Source of the DNA: Neisseria arctica
Lineage (GTDB): Bacteria > Pseudomonadota > Gammaproteobacteria > Burkholderiales > Neisseriaceae
DNA: 64,000 bases
Assembly: GCF_022870905.1 (NCBI RefSeq)
Contig: NZ_CP091510.1
Location: 496,001 to 560,000 of the forward strand
Direction: 5' to 3'
Positions within the stretch are counted from its first letter, which is position 1. The number at the start of each line of letters is the position of its first letter. Positions 32,241 to 41,624 of the stretch are shown piece by piece. Below the pieces are notes generated by a model. That model did not search any database, was not told the origin of the DNA, and worked only from the letters and a program-made list of their open reading frames with translations. Made by a program: the position numbers and the translations under genes.

Positions 32241-32259
32241 CTTTCTAGGTTAGTGTTTA

Positions 32260-32293
32260 TTCAGACGGCCCAACCTTTTATAGGCCGTCTGAA
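32260..32293. repeat. inverted DUS pair between lemA and ynfA
   Basis: TTCAGACGGCC and GGCCGTCTGAA are 12 bases apart. There is no T-tract, so it may act for DNA uptake rather than termination. The ynfA ATG lies 8 bases downstream, leaving no room for a Shine-Dalgarno other than the DUS. Confidence 0.7.
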
Positions 32294-32301
32294 AATTCCG
32301 T

Positions 32302-32625
32302 ATGTTGAAAACATTGTTTTTATTTGCGGTTACGGCTTTAGCTGAGATTATAGGCTGTTACCTGCCTTATGTTTGGCTGCGGCAGCAAGGTTCACCTTGG
32401 TTGCTGGTGCCGGCGGTTGTAAGTTTGGCGTTGTTTGCCTGGTTATTGACTTTGCACCCAACTGCCAGCGGTAGAGTGTATGCGGCTTATGGTGCGATTT
32501 ATGTGTGTGCCGCTTTATTGTGGCTGTGGCAGATAGATGGCGTTCGCCCTACGGCAACCGATTTGCTCGGGGCTGCGCTGTGTTTGAGTGGAATGGTCGT
32601 CATTATGATGGGGGCGAAAACATAA
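32302..32625 (+). CDS. YnfA/UPF0060 small membrane protein
   Basis: The 107 residues form four hydrophobic helices with the family motifs [16 protein letters not shown] and [19 protein letters not shown]0060 proteins are SMR-like membrane proteins of unsettled role. It sits between lemA and the TPM genes on the same strand, right after an inverted DUS, and has no clear ribosome-binding site. Confidence 0.9.
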   Translation: MLKTLFLFAVTALAEIIGCYLPYVWLRQQGSPWLLVPAVVSLALFAWLLTLHPTASGRVYAAYGAIYVCAALLWLWQIDGVRPTATDLLGAALCLSGMVVIMMGAKT

Positions 32626-32796
32626 AACCGCCAAGGTAATATCAGCGGTTATTTTCAGCCTTCTTGCCGACTGTTTGAAAACGGTAACTTAAAATTATTT
32701 TCTTTTAAAGCTGCTTTAAAACAATGCGAGAGCGGGTTCGGTTATTCCGTGTATGTAGTCTTAAACCGCGTATGCTTGGTTTATTTAGGGAAAAGT

Positions 32797-33666
32797 ATGC
32801 TATTGAATATCCAACGTTTCGGCACTTTTCTGGCAGTGTTGCTGACCAGTATAGGATTATTTGCCGCCGATTTGGCAGCGATACCGCCGCTTACAGCACC
32901 CGTTATGGACAGTGCGCAGATGATGCAGCCCGAGGCACGGGTGCAGCTTAATACGCACCTTACCCAATATAGTCGTGACAAAGGCAGCCAGATTGTTGTG
33001 TTGACGGTTCCTACCATTGCTCCTGAAACTCCTTTTGATTATGCGGCCAGAGTTATGGAAGCATGGGCTCCGGGGCGCAAAGATGTTAGTGATGGCGTGT
33101 TGTTGCTGTTGGTGCGCGACGAGCGAAAAACCCATTTGGCAGTGGGGCGCGGCTTGGAAGGTGCCATTCCTGATGTTTATGCCAAACGTATCTTGGAAGA
33201 TGTTTTACGTCCGTATTTGCAACGGGGTCAAACCGATCAAGGTATTTATGCGGCTGTGGCTCAGATTGAAAAACTGATTGCAGGTGAAGAGCTACCTCCT
33301 CCCGTACACACTAGTACCGGATATGATGTGCAAGAAGAGGGTAGCAGCCTGATGTTTCTGCTGATCTTTCCGTTTGTTATCGGCGGCTTCTTAAAAGCAG
33401 TATTTGGGCGGATTTTGGGCAGTTTGTTTACCGGAGGTGCATTGTTCGGCCTGGCTTGGTTTTTGGGCTGGGGCGTGATTATTGCCGCTCTGGCCGCTGT
33501 TGCAGGCGCAGTGCTGGTGTTTGCGCTTGGCAGCGGGACATTTATTTCAGGAGGCGGCGGACCGATGCGTGGTGGCGGTTGGCACAGCGGAGGAGGTTTT
33601 AGAGGGGGCGGCGGCTTTGGCGGCGGCGGTGGTTTTGGCGGCGGCGGTGCATCGGGAGGTTGGTAA
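32797..33666 (+). CDS. TPM-domain (YgcG-like) membrane protein with Gly-rich tail
   Basis: The 289 residues start with a signal sequence (FLAVLLTSIGLFAADLA). A TPM domain spans about residues 30-155 (PVMDSAQMMQPEARVQLN, VGRGLEGAIPD). Two membrane segments follow, and the tail is glycine-rich (repeats of GGGGF). I use the ATG at 32797, preceded by AGGGAAAAGT, rather than an upstream frame extension to 32749. The family is typically paired with LemA and is thought to be envelope-associated; the activity is unknown. Confidence 0.88.
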   Translation: MLLNIQRFGTFLAVLLTSIGLFAADLAAIPPLTAPVMDSAQMMQPEARVQLNTHLTQYSRDKGSQIVVLTVPTIAPETPFDYAARVMEAWAPGRKDVSDGVLLLLVRDERKTHLAVGRGLEGAIPDVYAKRILEDVLRPYLQRGQTDQGIYAAVAQIEKLIAGEELPPPVHTSTGYDVQEEGSSLMFLLIFPFVIGGFLKAVFGRILGSLFTGGALFGLAWFLGWGVIIAALAAVAGAVLVFALGSGTFISGGGGPMRGGGWHSGGGFRGGGGFGGGGGFGGGGASGGW

Positions 33667-34178
33667 TGCAGGAAAAAAATAGATTTAAACGTTTATGGCA
33701 GCATTGGCTGCATCCCCGCTGGCGTGTCGAACGGTATTTCCCTTCATCCGAATTAAAGAAGCTCAGTGATGAAATCGGTAAATCCGAACTGACCCACTCG
33801 GGTGAAATCCGATTTGTGATCGAGTCCGGTTATGATAGCACCGATGTATTAAAAGGCATAGATACGCGTACTCGGGCATGGCAATGGTTTGGCGAGTTGG
33901 GTGTGTGGGATACCATGTCTAACAGCGGGGTGTTGGTGTATGTTTCTTTTGCCGATCATGCGGTTGAAATCGTAGCGGATCGCGGGATTGCGGCAAAAGT
34001 ACCGGAAAGTGAGTGGCGCCGGGTGTGCGACAATATGTTGTTGCATTTCCGCGGCGGTGATTTCATTTCCGGATTACGGTTGGGATTGCGCGATATCGGC
34101 ACGATTTTGGCCCGGCATTTTCCACAACAGCCGGACAGCGATGTCAACGAGCTTTCTAACGATGTGATATTGCGTTGA
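33666..34178 (+). CDS. second TPM-domain protein
   Basis: The 170-residue protein has a TPM domain (KLSDEIGKSELTHSGEIRFV, DTMSNSGVLVYVSFADHAVEIVADRG) but no signal peptide. The start overlaps the preceding TPM gene stop (TAATG), so the two are coupled. It is probably cytoplasmic or periphery-associated. Function is unknown beyond the family. Confidence 0.88.
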   Translation: MQEKNRFKRLWQHWLHPRWRVERYFPSSELKKLSDEIGKSELTHSGEIRFVIESGYDSTDVLKGIDTRTRAWQWFGELGVWDTMSNSGVLVYVSFADHAVEIVADRGIAAKVPESEWRRVCDNMLLHFRGGDFISGLRLGLRDIGTILARHFPQQPDSDVNELSNDVILR

Positions 34179-34209
34179 TAACGGTTGCTTCGGTATCCCG
34201 TTTTAATAT

Positions 34210-34272
34210 AAAAAACAGGCCGTCTGAAAATTTCAGCAGGCCGTCTGAAAATTTCAGACGGCCTGTTTTTTA
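34210..34272. terminator. bidirectional terminator with a tandem-duplicated AG-type DUS
   Basis: Two direct AGGCCGTCTGAA copies (34217-34228, 34238-34249) face one inverted copy (34253-34264). Either direct copy can pair with the inverted one; the outer pairing extends into AAAAACAGG/CCTGTTTTT. It separates the converging TPM and MocR-type genes. Confidence 0.85.
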
Positions 34273-34277
34273 TATTT

Positions 34278-35585
34278 TTAATAAATACTGCGGTTGCTGC
34301 TTGCAAGTGCGGCGGCAATATCATCGGCCAGTAGCTCGCATTCCGATAAATTGAGATTGCTGATGGTAATGCGGATGGCGGATTGTTTCCGAATGGTAAA
34401 AGGAGAACCGCTTTGTACCGCCCAGCCTTTTGCCGCAAGAGATTGGATGACATGGGGTTCGTTGCTAACGGGCAGCCAAATATGCATACCTTCTCCGGTT
34501 TCGGGATGGTAGGGCAAATGAATATTGTGGCGGCAGAGGCTTTCTAACAAACAGGTACGCCGCCGGCTGTAACTTTCTGCAATTTCATTTAAACGTGAAG
34601 GAGTGAAGTTTCTCCAAATATGCAGTGCCATGTGTTGCAATAATTTGCTTATCCATCTCGGACCGAGGGTAAAGCGTATTTTCATGGCACTCAGAATGGG
34701 CGTATTACCTGTTGCGATAGCGATGCGGAAATCAGTGCCGAGGAATTTACTGGTCGACGTAGAATAAATCCATTCGTTTTGAAATCCTTCCATGCCGTGA
34801 AAGGTTTGGTGGCTGAGCGCCCCCCAATGGTCGTCTACGATTAAAAGAGCCGTATGGCGGCTTAAAGCTTGCTGCCATGCCCGCCAGCGAGAAGCACTGT
34901 AGCAAATGCCGGTTGGGCTGTGCGCGCGTGCTGTAAGGATAACGGCCGAGGCACCTGCCAAATCGTTTTCATCAGGTATTTTTGCACCTTCGCTATCGAG
35001 TACAAGTGGTACGGCTTGCAGGCGCAGATGGTTAATCAATGCGAGGGCCGGTGGCCAGCAAGGGTCTTCGATGAGGACTTTTGCACCGGGCATGCAACGC
35101 TGGGTCAGGGCGCGTTCGATAATATCGAGTGTACCGAAAAAAAGATACGGTTCGTGCTTGATTCCGCAGCGGGCATCCAGCCATTGGCGGGCAAAATCCA
35201 CTAAATCACTGCTGTCGCCATGACTGCCGACATCCGTAGCCAGTGTGTAACCTTCGGTTAACTCAGGGGTAAGAACGGGCAGTAACCGGCGGTCTACATT
35301 GCCGCTGGCTAAATCCACCAAGCCTGCCGGAATTGCCATTTCGGGATAGTGGGCTGCCGTTTTTTCGGGCACAAAACTGCCTCGGCGGCCATCTGTTTGG
35401 ATAATGCCGGCATCCCGTAATTGCTTATAAGCGGCTGAGACCGTGTTGGGATTAACGTTGAGTTCGCTTGCCAGTGCGCGCACGGTCGGAAGTTTGTAGC
35501 CCGGCGGCCACGTTTCGGTACGGACGAGTTCTTCTATTGAGGCGGCGATGTTGACAGCACTGTTGCCTTTCGGTTTTAATTGCAT
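34278..35585 (-). CDS. MocR-type transcription regulator (GntR + aminotransferase)
   Basis: The 435 residues combine a GntR winged helix (about 8-72, GYKLPTVRALASELNVNPNTVSAAYKQL) with a class I PLP-aminotransferase-like domain. The PLP-lysine region reads IYSTSTSKFLGTDFRIAIATG. MocR proteins sense PLP and amino compounds and usually regulate a divergent gene. Here ccoG is divergent 227 bases away. A TATTGT/ACAATA dyad lies 14 bases upstream of the start. Regulation of ccoG is not established; the target may be the gene itself. Confidence 0.85.
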   Translation of the reverse strand: MQLKPKGNSAVNIAASIEELVRTETWPPGYKLPTVRALASELNVNPNTVSAAYKQLRDAGIIQTDGRRGSFVPEKTAAHYPEMAIPAGLVDLASGNVDRRLLPVLTPELTEGYTLATDVGSHGDSSDLVDFARQWLDARCGIKHEPYLFFGTLDIIERALTQRCMPGAKVLIEDPCWPPALALINHLRLQAVPLVLDSEGAKIPDENDLAGASAVILTARAHSPTGICYSASRWRAWQQALSRHTALLIVDDHWGALSHQTFHGMEGFQNEWIYSTSTSKFLGTDFRIAIATGNTPILSAMKIRFTLGPRWISKLLQHMALHIWRNFTPSRLNEIAESYSRRRTCLLESLCRHNIHLPYHPETGEGMHIWLPVSNEPHVIQSLAAKGWAVQSGSPFTIRKQSAIRITISNLNLSECELLADDIAAALASSNRSIY

Positions 35586-35598
35586 AACACAAAATTAA

Positions 35599-35616
35599 TA
35601 TTGTTCTAGTACAATA
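35599..35616. promoter_or_regulatory. candidate operator dyad upstream of the MocR-type gene
   Basis: TATTGT and ACAATA flank a 6-base centre containing CTAG. It lies immediately upstream of the regulator gene, overlapping where its promoter should be, which suggests autoregulation. Confidence 0.45.
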
Positions 35617-35695
35617 AAATCTAACCTACTTTTCAATATTTGGCAAGCGTTTTCAGATGGCATAACCCCAATGCTTTCATATATATCAAATTGTG

Positions 35696-35803
35696 TTGAT
35701 GTATATATTTGAGGCCGTCTGAAAGAACCGTACAATGCAATTGCAATTCCGCCGGGCGGAGCCAATTATTATGAATAATTCAATTATTATGAATAATTAA
35801 GGA
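35696..35803 (+). promoter_or_regulatory. ccoG leader: possible FNR half-site, -10 box and stacked palindromes
   Basis: TTGAT at 35696-35700 could be one half of an FNR site centred about 41 bases before the start set by TACAAT (35731-35736), but the second half-site is poor. Downstream are the palindrome TCCGCCGGGCGGA (35748-35760) and two tandem copies of the palindrome AATTATTATGAATAATT (35764-35780 and 35782-35798). AAGGA (35799-35803) lies 9 bases before the ccoG ATG. Confidence 0.4.
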
Positions 35804-35812
35804 ATACAAACT

Positions 35813-37240
35813 ATGTCAACCGAGCCGCAATCCAAACAGCCGAAAGAGCAGGTTATCCAGCTTTATCAAGGCAGTAAGCGTATTCATCCGAAGTTGGCGA
35901 AGGGACGCTTTGCCAATTTGCGTATTTTGGCGATTTTAGCCACGCAGTTTGTATTTTATGTTTTGCCTTGGTTTAACTGGGGCGGCCGGCAGATGGTGCT
36001 GTTTGATATTCCCGACCGTCATTTTTATATTTTCGGTTTGTCGCTGGGCATGGGTGATTTAATTTATCTGGCCGGGTTGCTGATTATTTGTGCATTCGGT
36101 TTGTTTTGGTGGACAACGTTGGCGGGGCGCTTATGGTGCGGCTATGCCTGTCCTCAAACCGTTTACACCGAAATTATGTTGTGGATAGACCATTTGGTAG
36201 AAGGCGACCGTAACAAGCGTTTGAAGCTTGAAAAAGAGCCGTGGAATTTTCGTAAAATCCGCATTAAAGCCACAAAGTATCTGTTGATTTTTTTAGTGTG
36301 CGCATGGACAGGGTTGACATTTGCCGGTTGGTTTACCCCTATCCGGGAGCTGATTCCAAGCCTGTTTGATTTCAGTATCAGCGGGGGCGCATTGTTTGCG
36401 GCTGCTTTTTACGGCTTCATGACTTTCTTATTTGCACATATTATGCGCGAGCAAGTGTGTAAATACATGTGCCCGTATGCGCGTTTCCAAAGTGCCATGT
36501 TCGATCACGATACATTGATTATTTCTTATGATGAGGAGCGCGGCGAACCACGCGGCGCCCGTAAGAAAAATGTCAGCCGCGAAGAAACGCCTTTGGGTGA
36601 TTGTATCAACTGTACGATGTGTGTTCAGGTATGCCCCGTAGGTATTGATATCCGGGATGGTTTGCAATACGAGTGTATCGGTTGTGCCGCTTGTATTGAT
36701 GCTTGTGATGAAATCATGGATAAAATGAACTATCCGCGCGGCCTGATACGCTATACCACCGAAAGCGTGCTTAAGCACGAATATACAGATAAAGATATCA
36801 AAAAACGCTTGCTGCGCCCGCGTGTGTTGGGTTATGGTGCTGTTTTATTTATCGCCGTGGCAGCGTGGTTGTTCGGAATCTCTACCCGCGAAGCGTTGCG
36901 TATCGACATTATCAAAGACCGTGGCGTGATGGTGCGTGAAAATAAAGCGGGTTGGTTGGAAAATGCTTATAATCTGCGCATTATCAACTCCAGTGAAGAC
37001 GAACAGGTGCTCAAAGCCAGCGTAAGCGGTTTTGAAGATATCGCCCTTACCGGCCTGCCCGAGGAGGGGGTGCGTATTCCGGGAAACGATACCATCACTA
37101 TTCCCGTTCAGGTTTCTACCATTCCTGAATACGCGGATAAAGGCAGCCATCCGATTGAGTTTACCTTCCGCTACCACGAGACAGATGATGAATCTGAATT
37201 TCGCACCATCATTGAAAAAGCATCTTTTATCGGAGAGTAA
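35813..37240 (+). CDS. ccoG: cytochrome c oxidase accessory protein CcoG (FixG/RdxA)
   Basis: CcoG is a membrane iron-sulfur protein that helps deliver copper to cbb3-type cytochrome oxidase. The 475 residues include membrane segments near residues 40-60, 75-105, 155-175, 190-210 and 330-350. The two 4Fe-4S motifs are CINCTMCVQVCP and CIGCAACIDAC. The conserved WCGYACPQTVYTE, upstream of these, carries the cysteine pair implicated in copper reduction. The C-terminal domain is Ig-like. It is followed 2 bases later by fixH, so they form an operon. Confidence 0.95.
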   Translation: MSTEPQSKQPKEQVIQLYQGSKRIHPKLAKGRFANLRILAILATQFVFYVLPWFNWGGRQMVLFDIPDRHFYIFGLSLGMGDLIYLAGLLIICAFGLFWWTTLAGRLWCGYACPQTVYTEIMLWIDHLVEGDRNKRLKLEKEPWNFRKIRIKATKYLLIFLVCAWTGLTFAGWFTPIRELIPSLFDFSISGGALFAAAFYGFMTFLFAHIMREQVCKYMCPYARFQSAMFDHDTLIISYDEERGEPRGARKKNVSREETPLGDCINCTMCVQVCPVGIDIRDGLQYECIGCAACIDACDEIMDKMNYPRGLIRYTTESVLKHEYTDKDIKKRLLRPRVLGYGAVLFIAVAAWLFGISTREALRIDIIKDRGVMVRENKAGWLENAYNLRIINSSEDEQVLKASVSGFEDIALTGLPEEGVRIPGNDTITIPVQVSTIPEYADKGSHPIEFTFRYHETDDESEFRTIIEKASFIGE

Positions 37241-37242
37241 TA

Positions 37243-37806
37243 TTGGTTAAAGAGCAGCAAAAATCCAAGGTTTGGTATAAAGAACCCTGGCCTTGGATTC
37301 TTATGAGCGGCCCTGCTATTGTAGTAGTGGCTGCTTTTATCACCTTGTATATCGCCCGAAGCAATTCCGTAGATTTGGTGAGTGATGATTACTATAAAGA
37401 CGGCAAGCATATTGATATCCAGCTTCACCGTGATGAAGAGGCATATAAGCGTAATATCCATGCCCAAGTATTGGTAAGTCCGGGTTTCGATAGTGCAAAA
37501 GTTTTTGTAAGCGGTGATTTCGACCCCAAACAGCCTCTGAATTTGTTGTTGATGCATCCGGCACGAAAAGCAGAGGATCAAACCGTAAAACTACAGCCTG
37601 TCCAAGAGGGTGTGGCCTCGGGCGGAAAATATGAATATAACGCAGTATTCAAACCCTTGCCGCAAACCCACCATTGGTATGTGCGTGTAGAGGATGCGGG
37701 CGGGATTTGGCGCGTAGAAGACAAATGGTTGGTTAGTCAGGGTAATGCAATTAGTCTGAAGCCTATGGACAAACTGCTGGCCCCTGCGGCTAGCTCCTCC
37801 AACTAA
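37243..37806 (+). CDS. FixH family protein
   Basis: The 187 residues have one N-terminal membrane helix (WILMSGPAIVVVAAFITLYIA) and a periplasmic beta-rich domain, as in FixH proteins linked to cbb3 oxidase maturation. The family signature DLVSDDYYKDGKHID follows the helix. The start is a TTG at 37243, 2 bases after the ccoG stop, with GGAGAG 7 bases upstream. Confidence 0.85.
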   Translation: MVKEQQKSKVWYKEPWPWILMSGPAIVVVAAFITLYIARSNSVDLVSDDYYKDGKHIDIQLHRDEEAYKRNIHAQVLVSPGFDSAKVFVSGDFDPKQPLNLLLMHPARKAEDQTVKLQPVQEGVASGGKYEYNAVFKPLPQTHHWYVRVEDAGGIWRVEDKWLVSQGNAISLKPMDKLLAPAASSSN

Positions 37807-37839
37807 GTTTTAACAGTATTATTTTTATTTGTTTTAATC

Positions 37840-37877
37840 AGGACCGTTTGAAAAATATTTCTTTCAGACGGCCTTTT
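37840..37877 (+). terminator. ccoG-fixH terminator
   Basis: AGGACCGTTTGAAA and TTTCAGACGGCCT form an imperfect stem followed by TTTTATTT. One arm is a diverged DUS. Confidence 0.7.
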
Positions 37878-38003
37878 TATTTATTGGTTGTATGCGGCGG
37901 CAGTTACACATGATAACATTGCTGCTTTATAACCTTATTTTCACCGTTGGGATATGCAGACGGTATTGTCAAACAGCCAGTCAATCATCAGGACACGAAA
38001 AGC

Positions 38004-40283
38004 ATGGACGATTTAATCAAAGAAGCAGCCCTTCATTTTCACGAATTTCCAACCCCCGGTAAAATCCAAGTTGCGCCGACAAAGCCGCTGGGTACTCAGT
38101 ATGACCTTTCTTTGGCCTATTCGCCTGGTGTTGCCGCACCTTGTATGGAAATTTACAACGACCCTCTGGCTTCGTACAAATATACCGCGCGTGGTAATTT
38201 GGTTGCCGTAATTTCCAACGGTACCGCCGTATTGGGTTTAGGTAATATCGGTGCGCTGGCAGGTAAGCCGGTTATGGAGGGTAAAGGCGTACTGTTTAAA
38301 AAATTCGCCGGTATCGACGTATTCGATATCGAAGTCAATGAAACCGATCCTGATAAATTAGTTGATATCATCGCCTCGCTTGAACCTACTTTCGGTGGTA
38401 TCAATCTTGAAGATATCAAAGCGCCCGAATGTTTTTACATTGAGAAAAAGCTGCGCGAGCGCTGTAATATTCCCGTATTTCACGATGACCAACACGGTAC
38501 TGCCATCATTACCGCAGCCGCCGTATTGAACGGCTTGCGCGTTGTTAACAAAAAAATCGAAGAGGCAACATTGGTTTGCTCGGGTGCGGGCGCAGCGGCG
38601 ATTGCCTGTTTGAACCTGTTGGTTGCTTTGGGTATGAAGCGTGAAAATATCACCGTATGCGATTCGAAAGGTGTGATCTACCAAACCCGTGAAGACAAAG
38701 ACCGCATGGACGAATCTAAAAAACAATACGCCATTGCCGACAACGGTCAGCGCGTATTGGGAGATGCGGTTCCGGGTAAAGATATTTTCTTAGGTTTGTC
38801 GGGCCCCAATGTTTTGAGCACCGAAATGCTCAAAACTATGAATGACCAGCCAATCGTATTTGCCTTGGCCAATCCCCAGCCGGAAATTTGGCCGCCAGAA
38901 GCCAAAGCTGCCCGCCCTGATGTGGTAATCGGTACGGGGCGCTCTGATTTCCCAAATCAAGTTAACAATGTATTGTGCTTCCCCTTTATTTTCCGCGGTG
39001 CGCTGGATGTGGGTGCGACGACGATCAACGAAGAAATGAAATTGGCTTGCGTGCGCGCGATTGCGGATCTTGCTTTGGCCGAAGCCAGTGATGTAGTGGC
39101 GGGCGCATACGGCGGCGAAGAGCTTACTTTTGGCCCGGAATATCTGATTCCCAAACCTTTCGACCCGCGTCTGATTGCCAAAATCGCACCGGCCGTTGCA
39201 CAAGCTGCCATGGATTCGGGAGTGGCAACGCGCCCGATTACCGATATGGATGCTTATGTTGAAAAATTGACACAAAGCGTTTATAAAACCAGCCTGTTTA
39301 TGCGTCCGGTATTCAATCAGGCTAAGAAAGAAATCAAGCGCATTGTATTAACCGAAGGTGAAGACGAGCGTATTTTGCATGCCGCCCAACAAGTGGCAAC
39401 GCAAAAACTGGCTTTCCCGATTTTGGTAGGTAACTTGGAAGCGATTGAGGAGCGTTTGCAGTCTCAAGGCTTAACAATCCAAGCAGGTAAGGATTTTACC
39501 GTTATCGATCCGCACCAAAATCCTTATTTTGAGGAAAGCTGGAGAGAATATTACAAACTGCGCCAGCGTAAGGGTGTAACCGAAGAAATGGCCCGCCGCC
39601 GCGTTCGTGCCAACAGTACGTTGATCGGAGCGCTAATGGTGCGTTTGGGTCATGCAGACGGCCTGGTGTGCGGTACGATGGGCCGCTTCCGCGACCATTT
39701 CACTATCATGGAAGAGGTGATCGGGTATAACAATCCCGAAAAAGACGCCTTTGCCATGAATGCGTTGATTTCTAATAAAGGCAACTATTTTATCGCAGAT
39801 ACTTATGTAAACCATGAGCCGACCGCCGAACAGCTTGCCAAGGGTACGATTATGTGCGCCCAAGAAATGAAGCGTTTCGGTATTAAACCGAAGGTGGCAT
39901 TGGTATCTAATTCCAACTACGGTTCGCATGTGGATAAAGATACACTGAAGATGCAGAAAGCTTTGGAGCTTATCCGTGCTGCCGATCCCGAATTGGAAGT
40001 GGATGGTGAGATGCAGGCCGATGTGGCGATGGACGAAGTGATGCGCAAAAAAATCTTCCCCGAAACCACGCTTAGTGGTTCGGCTAACTTATTGGTAATG
40101 CCGGGGGTGGAGGCCGCCAATATCAGTTACAACCTCTTGCGTGTACACTCTTCCAACGGTATCACTGTCGGCCCGATTTTGATGGGTTTGAATAAGCCGG
40201 CTCATATCGTAACGCCGATTTCAACCGTACGCCGCATTGTGAACATGATTGCGTTGGCGGCAGTGGATGCCCAACGTTTGTAA
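38004..40283 (+). CDS. maeB: NADP-dependent malic enzyme, MaeB type
   Basis: The 759-residue protein matches E. coli MaeB in length. The N-terminal malic enzyme domain (about 1-430) has YSPGVAAPC, the metal-binding region FHDDQHGTA and the NADP motif [10 protein letters not shown]. The C-terminal half resembles phosphotransacetylase ([24 protein letters not shown]) and is thought to be regulatory. It makes pyruvate and NADPH from malate. I use the ATG at 38004 ([14 protein letters not shown]) with AGGA upstream, instead of the unsupported longer frame from 37947. Confidence 0.95.
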   Translation: MDDLIKEAALHFHEFPTPGKIQVAPTKPLGTQYDLSLAYSPGVAAPCMEIYNDPLASYKYTARGNLVAVISNGTAVLGLGNIGALAGKPVMEGKGVLFKKFAGIDVFDIEVNETDPDKLVDIIASLEPTFGGINLEDIKAPECFYIEKKLRERCNIPVFHDDQHGTAIITAAAVLNGLRVVNKKIEEATLVCSGAGAAAIACLNLLVALGMKRENITVCDSKGVIYQTREDKDRMDESKKQYAIADNGQRVLGDAVPGKDIFLGLSGPNVLSTEMLKTMNDQPIVFALANPQPEIWPPEAKAARPDVVIGTGRSDFPNQVNNVLCFPFIFRGALDVGATTINEEMKLACVRAIADLALAEASDVVAGAYGGEELTFGPEYLIPKPFDPRLIAKIAPAVAQAAMDSGVATRPITDMDAYVEKLTQSVYKTSLFMRPVFNQAKKEIKRIVLTEGEDERILHAAQQVATQKLAFPILVGNLEAIEERLQSQGLTIQAGKDFTVIDPHQNPYFEESWREYYKLRQRKGVTEEMARRRVRANSTLIGALMVRLGHADGLVCGTMGRFRDHFTIMEEVIGYNNPEKDAFAMNALISNKGNYFIADTYVNHEPTAEQLAKGTIMCAQEMKRFGIKPKVALVSNSNYGSHVDKDTLKMQKALELIRAADPELEVDGEMQADVAMDEVMRKKIFPETTLSGSANLLVMPGVEAANISYNLLRVHSSNGITVGPILMGLNKPAHIVTPISTVRRIVNMIALAAVDAQRL

Positions 40284-40302
40284 TTAGTTTCTTAGAACCA
40301 GT

Positions 40303-40332
40303 AAGGCCGTCTGAAATTTTCAGACGGCCTTT
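40303..40332 (+). terminator. maeB terminator, AG-type DUS pair
   Basis: AAGGCCGTCTGAAA pairs with TTTCAGACGGCCTT, followed by TATTTTATT. Confidence 0.88.
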
Positions 40333-40481
40333 ATTTTATTAGGTGCCGATTTGAAATATTTGTTGTAGTGTTAGGCTTGATGAAGAAATGCTGTATTTCC
40401 AGCCGGGAGCCGCCTGGAGTCGATGTATCGGTTGGAATAACAGAGCCTATCTTTTATTCCAAACAATTTTGTTTAGTCGGC

Positions 40482-41624
40482 TTAAAATTTGTTTTTCGAT
40501 TGTTCTTTCGGTTGGTTATGTGTGTATTTCTCGCCGACTACCTCTTTTAAGGGTTCGGCCTCGGCGATTTTTTCGGCGGCTTCCTGCTTATCGTCCTCAT
40601 CAGGCAGGCTTTCTTCTTGAAGCATTTCGGCGGCCGGTGAGAATTGGAATTTACCGTATACGGGGAAATGGTCGGAACCGATCGAAGGCAAAACTTTAAT
40701 TTCACTCATCATGAAATCGTTGCTGTGGAAAATATGGTCGAGAGGCCAGCGCAGCAGTGGGTAGCCGGCATGAAAGGTATTGTATAGCCCGCGGCCTTTG
40801 CGGGGGTCGAGAAGTCCGCTGATTTGTTGGAATAATTGCGAAGTGCGGGACCATGCGACATCATTCAGGTCGCCGAATACTAATACGGAATGGTTATTGC
40901 GACCGATTTCCCTGCCGACTAACAGTAGCTCGGCATCGCGGTCGGTAGCGGTGTCTGCTTCGGTAGGGCTTGGCGGCATCGGATGTAAACAGTAAATACG
41001 AATCCATTGGCCGGAGCGCAGTTGCAAACCGGCGGCAATCGAAGGGATATTTTCTGCCACCCAATGGCGGATTTCTACATCGCGTAGCGGCAGACGGCTG
41101 TATAAGTGCATACCGTAAAGATTGTCGAGTGGGATTTTAACCGTATAGGTGTAGCCCATATCGGTTTCGAGAGGGGACAATTGCTTTTCCCACCATATAT
41201 CGGTTTCCAGTGTTAGAACAACATCGGGCTGGTGTCGGCGTATTTGCGCCAATAGCAAATCGGTACGCCGGTTTGGGGTGAGCACATTGCTGGTGAGCAG
41301 GGAAATAGTATGTTCGTTATCGGGTCCGAGGTATTGTAATACTTCAGGTCGGGTGAGACGGGTATAGGCGGCGATTGCTTTAAGTTGGTAGAGAAAACAA
41401 GCCAGATTGATAACTTCAAAAACATTGAATAACCAATAATCGGTAGGGCGTAGCAGCCAGTTGAGTATTACGCATAAAAGGCTGACGGCTGCAATTTGCA
41501 GGCGGGGAAAGTCAAAAATACGAAATACCCAATGGGGGTGCTTACATAGCGGTAATAAAGTGGTAATTACCGGCAGCATCAGAAGGGCGAGTAGTAACCA
41601 ATCGGTAGCGGTTAGTTCAGTCAT
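40482..41624 (-). CDS. membrane endonuclease/exonuclease/phosphatase-family protein
   Basis: The 380 residues start with three hydrophobic helices in the first 90 (WLLLALLMLPVITTLLPLC). An EEP domain follows: LTSNVLTPNR at its start, VLTLETDIWW, LVFGDLNDVAWS with the Asp-Asn pair, and the terminal GSDHFPV with the catalytic Asp-His. The C-terminus is Glu/Lys-rich. Substrate is unknown; many such proteins are phosphodiesterases or nucleases facing the periplasm. Confidence 0.88.
   Translation of the reverse strand: MTELTATDWLLLALLMLPVITTLLPLCKHPHWVFRIFDFPRLQIAAVSLLCVILNWLLRPTDYWLFNVFEVINLACFLYQLKAIAAYTRLTRPEVLQYLGPDNEHTISLLTSNVLTPNRRTDLLLAQIRRHQPDVVLTLETDIWWEKQLSPLETDMGYTYTVKIPLDNLYGMHLYSRLPLRDVEIRHWVAENIPSIAAGLQLRSGQWIRIYCLHPMPPSPTEADTATDRDAELLLVGREIGRNNHSVLVFGDLNDVAWSRTSQLFQQISGLLDPRKGRGLYNTFHAGYPLLRWPLDHIFHSNDFMMSEIKVLPSIGSDHFPVYGKFQFSPAAEMLQEESLPDEDDKQEAAEKIAEAEPLKEVVGEKYTHNQPKEQSKNKF

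Noticed and set aside
35681..35709. Everted ATCAA-N6-TTGAT repeat as a full FNR site
   Set aside because: An FNR site is TTGAT-N4-ATCAA. The half-sites here point the wrong way; only a half-site at a suitable distance from the -10 box is retained.
39929..39937. A fifth TGTGGATAA (perfect DnaA box)
   Set aside because: It lies inside maeB and encodes part of SHVDKDT. It has no TGTTTG or AT-rich element at the module spacing, so it looks like chance.
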